From the NCBI GenBank assembly GCA_937934775.1, contig CALGYL010000314.1, positions 1 through 7,115 of the forward strand: a DNA stretch of 7,115 nt, read 5' to 3'. This DNA is from an uncultured Clostridia bacterium. Lineage in GTDB: Bacteria > Bacillota > Clostridia > Christensenellales > Aristaeellaceae. The position numbers and the translations under genes are program-made. The notes beneath the pieces are model-generated. The model made no database searches. It saw only the letters and a program-made list of their open reading frames with translations, and was not told the origin of the DNA. Below are positions 1 through 6,605 of the stretch, piece by piece. Each line of letters opens with the position of its first letter. Within the stretch, counting starts at the first letter, position 1.

Positions 1-3000
1 ACATATCCGGACGGAATGGTCTCGGTCAGTTTGTACCAGCCGGGCTGGAGGTTTGCAAACTGGAGCAGGCCGTCCGCGCCGGTCGTGCCGGATGCGGTTG
101 CCGTGACGCTGAAGCCGGAGTCCGTGGCGGCCGGGTAGGTCGCGCCGGACAGGTGGTCGCCGGCCGCGAAAGGTTTGAAGTAGATGCTGAAGGGCACGTT
201 CGCAAGCGGCGCCGCGGTTTCGCCCGCGTCGTCGTCGTTGTCATCGGTCTTGTAAACCTTCAACGCGCCCAGGTCGGGGTTGACCACGTCGATCGTGACC
301 GTGGCCCTGTTCTCCACACTCGTCCAATTGTCTCCCGTCAGGTCGACCGGGTTGGTGCCCGGATTGGCCACGTGGAAGTTATTGAGCGCGGCCGCGCTGA
401 TCCCGAGTTCGTCCACCCGGTACATGCCCTTTGGCAGCATGATAGAAGCGGTGCCCGTGCCGTCGGTGGTAATGGTGTCGGCCGTAATCGCACTGCCGTT
501 GCCGTCCACAATCTGACCGCCGCTTGCAGTTTTGATCTCGAACTGCACGCCTTCGACCGGTTGTCCGGCGGTGTTTTTCTTGCGGATGATCAGCTGGCGG
601 TATTCGGGGTCGCGAACCACGACCTCAATCGCCGCGCTGCCATAGTCGCCGGTGGTAAAGGTGTTCGAGGGGCTGAATTCCGGCAGAAGCTCATACTGGC
701 CGGATGCCTTCGTCTCGACCAGATAGTACTTGGTGTTGGGCTCAAGCTGGAAGTTGATGAAGCCGTTTGCGTCGGTGGTTCCCTTGGTGACGTAGGTGCC
801 GTTCGGGCTGGTTCCCTGGTAGACGGAAAACTCGAAGTCCGGGCGTCCGCTCACAACGGTGGGCGTCGCCAGGTTGTAGCCCACCTTGCGCACGCTGACG
901 GGCACCTTGCGGACCTGCTGGTTGTAGATCGGGTTCTCATAGAAGTAGCTGTTGACGGTATAGGTTTCCCCCAGAACGGCGCTCGTCGAGATGGTTCGCA
1001 CCCAGTAGGTCTGAATGGGCGTGACATCTGCCGGATAGCTGACTTCCTTGAGCACGAACTGTGCGGTGTAGGTGGTGACGCCCGTCACGGAGTCCACGGC
1101 AACCGTAATGTACGGCGCGTAGGTGGAGTTCTGTGACAGGGTGGTCATGTTGATGGACTCAGACAGCGCATTGCCGGCCACCTCAGCGTTCTGCGCAGCG
1201 GTGTAGCTGTCGCGCATGTCGACGCCGGTGGTCACGCTGGTCAGTTTGGAGCCAACCGTTGCGCCGTTGCCGTCGCCCAGGTACAAATCAAACGTAACGC
1301 CGGCCAGTTTCTTGTCCGGACTGCTGTCCGCCATGTGCAGCATCTTTTTCAGTTGAATCTGCAGGTAGCGGGGGCCTTGCCCGCCGGAGCCGGGTTCAAC
1401 GGGATCATTGTACGCCTCAAGCGACGTCAGGCTGTTTTTATTGCCTGTCAGCGGGCCGATCACTCCAGAATTCTGGATTTCATATCCGGCGGGCGCTTCG
1501 GTTTCAACCAGCCAGTAGGTCAGGCCGTACTGCAGCGGCGCGGTGACAAAGACGCCGGGGATGGTTTGGTTCTGATCGTCCCGCGCCGTGCCAGTCTCAT
1601 ACGTGCCGATCAACTCATTGGCGGTGAGGGTGGAATCGGCGCTGGCGTAGAGCGAATACTTCGCGTGGTCGAGCGTCGGGTTGCCTTCCTGGCTGCCCAT
1701 TTTGGTCAACTTGAACTGCACATAGGGCTTCTCGTTAACCAGCGAGCGGTAGTTATAGGAATTGTCGCCCGCGCCGAAGTTGTAGCGAACGGCGTTGTAT
1801 TTGGAGGCAAGCGCGTCGAACTCCGCCTGCGTGTATGTCGTGGAGGTCAGGGTCGACTGACTGGGCGTCTCGATCCTGTCCGACGGAAGCTCCAGGCCGG
1901 CGGGCGGCGTACGCTCGAAGGCGACATAATCGCCCGTTCCTTCCAAATCGCCCAAGGAGGCCAGACCGCTTTCGTCGGTGGTAACGGACCTGACATACGT
2001 CAGTTGCAGGCTGTCGCCCGAGCCGGTCTTTTTGTACAGCTCGATGCTTACGCCGGAGAGCGCCAGCGGCACCTCATGGCCGTACTGCTGGCCGTACTTG
2101 TCCACCTTGACCTTGTAGACGTTCAGCGTAGCCTTGGGAATGTTTGAGAAGGTCAGCGCGGTCGTACGGTCCACGCTGGTATAAGGCTCCCGCCTGAAAT
2201 CGACAGACTGGGCGGCAGACGCCGGCAGATAGCCATCCGGCGTTCCGGTCTCAGTGACCTCATAGACCAGTTTGACTCCATTGGCGGAATAGATCGGAAG
2301 GCCGGTCAGCGAAACGGTACCGCCGGATGCGCCTGTGCCAGGCGTGCTCACAACGCGCGTATAGGTCCGGGTCGCGGCGTCGAGCGTGAAGCCGGTTATG
2401 TTGGGGATCGAGTCCCCGGATTCGTACTTCACCTTCACGGTAAACGAAGTGACCTTGTCCGTCACAGCGGCGCCCGTCTTGGCGTTCTGCTTGACAAGGG
2501 TGAGGTCGGAAGAGTTTTTATAGTTGTCCAGCGTAAGCTGCGTCTGGCTGTCGTTGGCCGTGATGGTGATCGGCCCGTAGAAGTAGTTGGAGCCACTCTG
2601 AAAATACCCCGGCGTAGCGTCACTCCCCACCGGGTACATGCCCGTCTCCACAAACGGCTTGATAATGCCATTGTTGGGAAAAGCTTCTTTCAGGTAATAG
2701 GTCCCCGGACCCGGCAGATAACCGGAGACGAACGTATTGGCGCCGGTACTTGTCAGCGAAACCGCAGGGTTGGCAACCGGGACAAAATTACCTCCGCCGT
2801 CCTTTGTGTATGCGGTGAACACAATTCCCGACGGATAGCTGACCGCGCCGTCCGTGACGCTGATCAGCTTCTTTTTTAGCTGCAGTTCCGGCTTCTTGGC
2901 GTTCGTCTCGGTAGCCGTCACAGAGCTAAGGGCGACCGTTACGGTGGCCGTGGGGTCCGCCGAAGCATTGGCCAGGTAATTGGTCGGGGGTGTGCTCTCT

Positions 3001-6000
3001 TCAAAATAGTAGGTGACGCCCACGTCCACCGGCGAGACGGTGAACGTACCCAGGGTTCCGCCGCTGGTTGCGGTGGTATAGGTCTTGACGTTGTTCGATG
3101 TGTCCTTCAGGTAGGTCTTGACGCCGTTCACCGGATCGTTGTTCGTGTAATAATACACCTTGTAGACGGCGCCGCCGAGTTTGGTGGCCCCGCTGGTATT
3201 GGTCTTGGTGAAGACGATCTTGCCTTTATCCAGAATGTTGGTGATCTTCTGGCTTGTCAGGTCCGTCATCTTGGCATAGGACAGGTTGACCTTCCAGGCC
3301 GGCACGGTGGTTGTGCCTCCGTCCAGCGAGATGTTCAGATCGCCCGGGAAGTCGACGGTGTAGCCCGTTCCGGGATTCTCCACGATGTAGTAATCAATCA
3401 GCGCCCCGGCCGCGTCCCGGATGGGCAGAGAGCCGCTGGTATAATTGCCACTCCCCGCGTCGGTCAGCGCGGAACCAACCTGGGTATAAGCGGAGCCGTC
3501 GTAGGTATAGACTTTGAAGGTAGCCCCCGTCTGCGCCGCGTAGGTCACGTTGCCGCTCGCATCCAGCGATTTGCTCTGCTTGGAGAGCTTGAGCCTGCTT
3601 TTCAGCGTGTTGTAGACGTCGTAGGTTCTGTTTGCGGACGTGGCAAAGTTGACGTTCTCGATCGGCGCCGAGACCGTGTAGGACTCGGAGTCCGTGGTCG
3701 TCTCGGTCAGCGTATACTGGATCCACTGGCTGTTGGCGTCTACCCGGTCCAGGTCGTCGAAAACCGCCATACCATTGGACGCGACCGTCTTGGTGATGGT
3801 GTGCGGATTGGCGGGGTCACTGAGATTCGGCCAGCTCAGTGTGAAGGAGAAGTCAGAGGCGTTGACGCCGACCGGCGCGTTGGCGGTATTTCCGTCGACC
3901 AGGATCTTGTCGCCCGCGGCATAATTGGTTGCGGTGGGAACCACGTACTTGGAGACGGTCAGGCTGGCCTCGGAAGTCGGGTCTTCCACGTCCCCCAGGT
4001 CCAGCGTTTGCGCGTTCACGATCTCCACCTGCCGGCTTGCGATCGGGAGATAGCCGCCCACCGGAACCTGTGTCTCGATCAGCGTATAGGCGCCGGGCTC
4101 GACCAGCATATACACATAGCCGTTGGTGTCGGATTCGCCGTCGGCGACCTTCGTCGCGCCGGCCAAACCATAGTCCTTCCAGAGTTCAAACTTGGCGCTG
4201 CTGAGAACCGTGGTGCTGCCCTCGCGCACCTTCCGTAATTTCAGAAGTCCCTTTTGGGTGGAGTTCGTGAAGGTGAGGGTATAGGTCCCGTCGCTCGCTA
4301 CCGTGAGCGACTGCGCCGTGGATGCCATCGTTGTATTCGTGGGCGCCGTCTTCTCAAACACCCAGTAATCGCCCGGGCCCAGCGTCAGGTTTTGCGCGTC
4401 CTCGTTTTTCGTAAGGGAGTAGTCGGTCACATGACTGGCGTCATTTTCGATCGGGGCGCCGGTGTCGCCGCCGCTCCAGTTGGAGGCGGGTGTCACGCCA
4501 AACACCGCCGGTCCCGGGAAAACGGAGGACCAGTATGCGTTATAATCCTGCGTTGCCTGGGAATTCTGCAGGAAGCTGATCTTCTTCTGGATCTTGAGGT
4601 TTCCGCCGGCGGTCGTCTCCTGATGATCAATGGACGCAGAACCCGTCAGCGGTGCTTCGTCCGCGGTCTTGCCCTCAAAACGGTAGCTCAGGCTGGCGTT
4701 GTTGGTCAGCCGGAAGACACCCGCCTGGTTCTCCAGCGGCGAGTCATAAGGCAGCGTCAGGTCGCTGAGCGGGTAGGCGACCTTCACCTCATACTTGGAG
4801 TAGCTGGGCGTGAGGGTAACAACCGGGTCCGTGCCCGCGTGCAGGCCTGTAAGCGCAGCCTGATTGTAGCCGGTGACGGAAAGACCGGTATCGTTCGCCG
4901 CGCCGCTGTCCGAGGAGGTCCCGGTGGCGTTTGACGGGTTGATGAGCGTGATCGACGAAGAGGAGGGCTTGACCTCCTGGCCCGCCGCGTTATTAAAGGT
5001 CGGCAGCGTATCGGTAAGGTTGAACGCGCTGAAGTTGAGCGCGCCGAACCTGTCGTACTGGGTCGGGTCGGTAATAAACGCGCCGCCTGCGGTCATCATG
5101 CCAATCTCGATGTTGTATGTGAAGGTTGCGTACTTTGCGCCATCCACGGTCGAGATTACCGGGGTATCGGATTTTTTCGTCTTGGCCAGTGTCCAGTCTT
5201 CATCCGCCTCGTTTGAAATGCCGGTATTGTTTCGGTCATTGTCGCTGCTAAGAAGATAGGTGAAGCCGACCGATGCCGGGTTGTTGTTGGCATCCGTTGT
5301 GTCTACGCTGGAGGTGGCTCGAATCACCAACTCAGAAAATGCGGTGCCGTCTGGAACAGACCCGTTGCCGGTCATCTTTCCGGTCAGCGTGAGGGAGGTC
5401 TTCGCGCCCAGATCAAGATCAGGAAAGCTGTTCAGGGTGACCTTGCCGTTTACGGGCACCAGGAGTGTAGAACCCTGACAGAGATCAATCCCATCGGGCA
5501 CTTCGATCTCGAGGGCAACGTCCTTGTACTGGCTGTACGCGGGGATGGTCTGATTGTCCTGAAGGTAGCTGGGGCTTCCCTGCACGGAAACCTGGATAGA
5601 ATACGTAAAGGCGCCTCCCGTTGCGACGCTGTCTGGATTCACGCTCGCAGAAACGTAAAAATACGGGATGTCCATGTCCTGGTTGCGGCTACTCGCATCC
5701 AAAGCGGCATCGCTGCCATTGGTGAACACATCCGCATCCATCGACTGGAACAGCGCCATCGGCGCGGACATAAGCGGTTCATCCGGGAGTTCGGAAGGCT
5801 CCGCGCTCGGTTCCGTCGAGGGTTCGGCGCTTGGCTCGACGGAAGGTTCCGCACTCGGCTCAGTCGAGGGCTCCGCGCTCGGCTCGGCCGAAGGAGCAGC
5901 GCTCGGCGCATCCGAAGGTTCGGCGCTCGGCTCGGCCGAAGGAGCAGCGCTCGGCGCATCCGAAGGTTCGGCACTCGGCGCATCCGAAGGTTCGGCACTC

Positions 6001-6242
6001 GGCGCATCCGAAGGTTCGGCACTCGGCGCATCTGACGGATCGGACTGCGGACTTTCTTTTGAAGTCACGATCAAGCTCTGGCCCGTCGTTCCGGCGGGAG
6101 ACTCAGTCGTCTGCTGATCCGTTTCTTCGGCCAGCGCAAAAAGCCCCGTGTATGGCTTCATGTCCGCCTGACCGAAGAGCATCAGAAACACCATCGTCAG
6201 AGCCAGAATCCTTCGTGCCTGTCTTTGCGCTTTCGTAAACAT
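1..6242 (-). CDS. Giant SpaA/Cna-B-type surface adhesin or pilin-like protein, 3' end outside window
   Basis: The frame is open for 2080 codons from ATG 6240-6242 to codon TAT at 3-5, with no stop, so the C-terminus lies beyond the window. The start is supported by GGGAGG seven bases upstream and by an immediate signal peptide. Domain order: signal peptide (residues 1-38), linker, 20 Ser-x-x-Pro tetrapeptides (70-149), two adhesin-like beta-sandwich regions (about 186-341 and 342-545), then thirteen Cna-B/SpaA-like modules (546-2080). Module signatures include ETQVPVGGY, ETEAPAGYE, ETGTPDGYLP and ETIPSGY. The family forms extended surface stalks or pilus subunits, anchored to peptidoglycan by sortase and stiffened by Lys-Asn/Asp isopeptide bonds. 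The anchor cannot be checked here. There is only one cysteine (Cys255), so strength would not come from disulfides. The gene stands alone behind a terminator, suggesting its own promoter. Family assignment is confident; ligand and exact role are unknown. Confidence 0.95.
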   Translation of the reverse strand, partial: MFTKAQRQARRILALTMVFLMLFGQADMKPYTGLFALAEETDQQTTESPAGTTGQSLIVTSKESPQSDPSDAPSAEPSDAPSAEPSDAPSAEPSDAPSAAPSAEPSAEPSDAPSAAPSAEPSAEPSTEPSAEPSVEPSAEPSTEPSAEPSELPDEPLMSAPMALFQSMDADVFTNGSDAALDASSRNQDMDIPYFYVSASVNPDSVATGGAFTYSIQVSVQGSPSYLQDNQTIPAYSQYKDVALEIEVPDGIDLCQGSTLLVPVNGKVTLNSFPDLDLGAKTSLTLTGKMTGNGSVPDGTAFSELVIRATSSVDTTDANNNPASVGFTYLLSSDNDRNNTGISNEADEDWTLAKTKKSDTPVISTVDGAKYATFTYNIEIGMMTAGGAFITDPTQYDRFGALNFSAFNLTDTLPTFNNAAGQEVKPSSSSITLINPSNATGTSSDSGAANDTGLSVTGYNQAALTGLHAGTDPVVTLTPSYSKYEVKVAYPLSDLTLPYDSPLENQAGVFRLTNNASLSYRFEGKTADEAPLTGSASIDHQETTAGGNLKIQKKISFLQNSQATQDYNAYWSSVFPGPAVFGVTPASNWSGGDTGAPIENDASHVTDYSLTKNEDAQNLTLGPGDYWVFEKTAPTNTTMASTAQSLTVASDGTYTLTFTNSTQKGLLKLRKVREGSTTVLSSAKFELWKDYGLAGATKVADGESDTNGYVYMLVEPGAYTLIETQVPVGGYLPIASRQVEIVNAQTLDLGDVEDPTSEASLTVSKYVVPTATNYAAGDKILVDGNTANAPVGVNASDFSFTLSWPNLSDPANPHTITKTVASNGMAVFDDLDRVDANSQWIQYTLTETTTDSESYTVSAPIENVNFATSANRTYDVYNTLKSRLKLSKQSKSLDASGNVTYAAQTGATFKVYTYDGSAYTQVGSALTDAGSGNYTSGSLPIRDAAGALIDYYIVENPGTGYTVDFPGDLNISLDGGTTTVPAWKVNLSYAKMTDLTSQKITNILDKGKIVFTKTNTSGATKLGGAVYKVYYYTNNDPVNGVKTYLKDTSNNVKTYTTATSGGTLGTFTVSPVDVGVTYYFEESTPPTNYLANASADPTATVTVALSSVTATETNAKKPELQLKKKLISVTDGAVSYPSGIVFTAYTKDGGGNFVPVANPAVSLTSTGANTFVSGYLPGPGTYYLKEAFPNNGIIKPFVETGMYPVGSDATPGYFQSGSNYFYGPITITANDSQTQLTLDNYKNSSDLTLVKQNAKTGAAVTDKVTSFTVKVKYESGDSIPNITGFTLDAATRTYTRVVSTPGTGASGGTVSLTGLPIYSANGVKLVYEVTETGTPDGYLPASAAQSVDFRREPYTSVDRTTALTFSNIPKATLNVYKVKVDKYGQQYGHEVPLALSGVSIELYKKTGSGDSLQLTYVRSVTTDESGLASLGDLEGTGDYVAFERTPPAGLELPSDRIETPSQSTLTSTTYTQAEFDALASKYNAVRYNFGAGDNSYNYRSLVNEKPYVQFKLTKMGSQEGNPTLDHAKYSLYASADSTLTANELIGTYETGTARDDQNQTIPGVFVTAPLQYGLTYWLVETEAPAGYEIQNSGVIGPLTGNKNSLTSLEAYNDPVEPGSGGQGPRYLQIQLKKMLHMADSSPDKKLAGVTFDLYLGDGNGATVGSKLTSVTTGVDMRDSYTAAQNAEVAGNALSESINMTTLSQNSTYAPYITVAVDSVTGVTTYTAQFVLKEVSYPADVTPIQTYWVRTISTSAVLGETYTVNSYFYENPIYNQQVRKVPVSVRKVGYNLATPTVVSGRPDFEFSVYQGTSPNGTYVTKGTTDANGFINFQLEPNTKYYLVETKASGQYELLPEFSPSNTFTTGDYGSAAIEVVVRDPEYRQLIIRKKNTAGQPVEGVQFEIKTASGGQIVDGNGSAITADTITTDGTGTASIMLPKGMYRVDELGISAAALNNFHVANPGTNPVDLTGDNWTSVENRATVTIDVVNPDLGALKVYKTDDNDDDAGETAAPLANVPFSIYFKPFAAGDHLSGATYPAATDSGFSVTATASGTTGADGLLQFANLQPGWYKLTETIPSGY
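3..4607 (-). other. Array of thirteen Cna-B/SpaA-like modules (last one cut by window edge)
   Basis: Approximate residue ranges are 546-661, 665-756, 757-881, 882-1004, 1005-1117, 1118-1243, 1244-1371, 1372-1506, 1507-1621, 1622-1773, 1774-1882, 1883-1991 and 1992-2080 onward. Each begins with a strand like LKLRK, LTVSK, LTLVK, LNVYK or LKVYK, has a late Glu motif, and ends in a strand with Asn then often Pro. Candidate Lys/Glu/Asn sets: K553/E630/N660, K671/E723/D754, K765/E847/N878, K888/E955/N1002, K1013/E1081/N1114, K1124/E1186/N1240, K1251/E1331/N1367, K1377/E1443/N1503, K1514/E1580/N1612, K1633/E1733/N1770, K1786/E1843/D1878, K1889/E1945/N1988, K1998/E2074/not seen. Cna-B domains form Lys-Asn or Lys-Asp isopeptide bonds helped by Glu. 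Exact Lys choice is uncertain where several lysines are adjacent. Modules differ widely in sequence and length (about 90-150 residues). Confidence 0.85.
4608..5219 (-). other. N-terminal adhesin-like beta-sandwich region 2 (residues about 342-545)
   Basis: The region opens with 'DWTLAKTKKSDTP', continues with 'YATFTYNIEIG' and 'FNLTDTLPTF', and closes with a strand near 'NNASLSYRF'. The pattern of a Lys-bearing first strand, a Tyr-rich strand and an L-x-D-T-L-P motif is typical of DUF11-like or D2-type domains that precede Cna-B arrays in clostridial surface proteins. It then passes into the first Cna-B-like module at 'GGNLKIQKK'. The fold is assigned from motif resemblance alone. Confidence 0.55.
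5220..5687 (-). other. N-terminal adhesin-like beta-sandwich region 1 (residues about 186-341)
   Basis: This region follows the tetrapeptide spacer. It has alternating hydrophobic strands and features like DUF11-type or fimbrial isopeptide-forming domains: a 'VATGGAFTYSIQVSV' opening strand, 'LEIEVPDGI' and 'LGAKTSLTLTGKM'. It holds the only cysteine of the visible protein (Cys255, in DLCQGS). Being outermost, it is a candidate ligand-binding part, by inference only. Domain borders are approximate and no specific binding family is recognised. Confidence 0.5.
5796..6035 (-). repeat. Ser-x-x-Pro tetrapeptide spacer (20 copies) with 24-bp and 48-bp DNA repeats
   Basis: Residues 70-149 are twenty uninterrupted tetrapeptides: mostly SAEP and SDAP, with SAAP, STEP and SVEP variants. 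The spacer is strongly acidic, proline-rich and should be an extended, disordered stalk just after the signal peptide. At the DNA level three perfect 24-bp copies lie at 5961-5984, 5985-6008 and 6009-6032. A 48-bp unit at 5881-5928 is repeated at 5929-5976 with a single difference (G5925 versus A5973). Units are multiples of 12 bp, so copy-number change would keep the frame. The high DNA identity points to recent expansion or slippage. Confidence 0.95.
6129..6242 (-). other. Signal peptide of the giant surface protein (residues 1-38)
   Basis: The N-terminus has a basic region (Lys4, Arg7, Arg10, Arg11), a hydrophobic core (ILALTMVFLMLFG, residues 12-24), a polar stretch, and then LFALA followed by acidic EET. 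The most likely cleavage is after Ala38 (A-L-A | E-E). The region is longer than a minimal Sec signal, as is common for Gram-positive cell-surface proteins. It directs Sec export. Cleavage nearer residue 26 (after GQA) is a less likely alternative. Confidence 0.85.
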
Positions 6243-6255
6243 CAGTGATCCTCCC
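6240..6255 (-). promoter_or_regulatory. Ribosome-binding site and start codon of the giant surface protein
   Basis: On the minus strand GGGAGG (6250-6255) sits seven bases before ATG (6240-6242). GGAGG is a close match to the anti-Shine-Dalgarno core at good spacing. The next in-frame ATG codons (residues 17 and 21) fall inside the signal-peptide core, so the 6242 start is preferred. Confidence 0.85.
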
Positions 6256-6511
6256 GTTAGGCGCTTAAGGCCCTTTGTTACCAGTGTACGATCTCAAGGT
6301 TGCGCGGATGGTGATATTTTCCTGCTTCAGGGCGTAATTTGGTGATATTCGGGGTAAACCCAGAAGATTCTCCACATGCCAAGGCTGTTTGAAGTGTCTT
6401 AAACCTTTGCTTCATGAATGAAACACCGGTTTCTGGCATTCCATGACATAGCAGTACCGCACAATTTACGCGGGCAACCGCGATTTTCCACCCGGAAACA
6501 TCGCTGGGCGT
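6243..6511 (-). promoter_or_regulatory. Upstream leader of the giant gene (promoter expected, not clearly seen)
   Basis: About 270 bp lie between the terminator-like hairpin and the start codon. This must carry the promoter if the gene is monocistronic. I find no strong -35/-10 pair. The best weak one is TTGGCA at about 6376-6381 followed 17-18 bases later by a poor -10 around TTTACC. The region also holds a 10-bp direct repeat (listed separately) and an imperfect hairpin at 6413-6445: arms CATG, AATG and AAAC pair with GTTT, CATT and CATG around loop ACCG, with a 4-nt and a 1-nt bulge on one side. No credible gene is present. Confidence 0.4.
6309..6349. promoter_or_regulatory. Direct repeat TGGTGATATT x2, 31 bp apart, in the leader of the giant gene
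   Basis: TGGTGATATT occurs at 6309-6318 and again at 6340-6349 on the plus strand (AATATCACCA on the coding strand). The copies are offset by 31 bp, close to three helical turns, which would place two protein-binding sites on the same DNA face. They lie 67-107 bp upstream of the start codon. A regulator site is an inference; a chance repeat is possible. Confidence 0.3.
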
Positions 6512-6517
6512 CGTGAA

Positions 6518-6566
6518 AAAAACCAAAACAGGCGGACAAGCAAGGCTTATTCGCCTGTTTCATTTT
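6518..6566 (-). terminator. Rho-independent terminator-like hairpin, T-rich on both sides
   Basis: AAACAGGCG (6526-6534) pairs perfectly with CGCCTGTTT (6552-6560). Inside, AAGC (6538-6541) pairs with GCTT (6545-6548) around a 3-base loop. On the minus strand the stem is followed by TTTTGG then seven T; on the plus strand it is followed by CATTTTT, so it could work in both directions. For minus-strand transcription it would end anything arriving from the 6606-6794 region and insulate the giant gene. Confidence 0.75.
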
Positions 6567-6605
6567 TGCTTGGTTCGACAATGTATGCAACTTGTCGTGC
6601 TGTTC

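Noticed and set aside
153..1136. Long plus-strand open frame (327 codons)
   Set aside because: It lies fully antisense to the Cna-B modules 10-13, whose reading frame has clear family motifs. The product shows no recognisable domain, and such frames are common opposite GC-rich coding DNA.
1335..2147. Plus-strand open frame of 270 codons
   Set aside because: Antisense to modules 7-10 of the adhesin, with no recognisable domain in the product. Taken as a shadow frame.
4254..4934. Plus-strand open frame of 226 codons rich in Arg, Gly and Val
   Set aside because: Antisense to the adhesin-like region 2 and module 1. The composition is typical of a shadow frame.
5466..5483. Cys255-Gln256 considered as an internal thioester adhesin site
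   Set aside because: Known thioester domains use a Cys and Gln far apart in sequence with a distinct motif. An adjacent Cys-Gln is not evidence of one.
5881..6032. Tandem 24-bp and 48-bp units considered as a CRISPR array
   Set aside because: Units are directly adjacent without unique spacers, keep the reading frame and encode regular tetrapeptides.
5639..6238. Repetitive open frames across the tetrapeptide tract, on plus (SEGSALG-like and Arg/Ser/Pro-rich) and on minus in another frame (RVPNLRM-like)
   Set aside because: All are alternative readings of the same 24-bp repeats. Only the minus-strand Ser-x-x-Pro frame continues into a signal peptide on one side and folded domains on the other.
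6278..6526. Minus-strand ORF of 82 codons upstream of the giant gene
   Set aside because: It starts inside the terminator T-run, has no ribosome-binding site, and gives an unremarkable Cys/His-containing peptide with no family features. It is treated as leader DNA.
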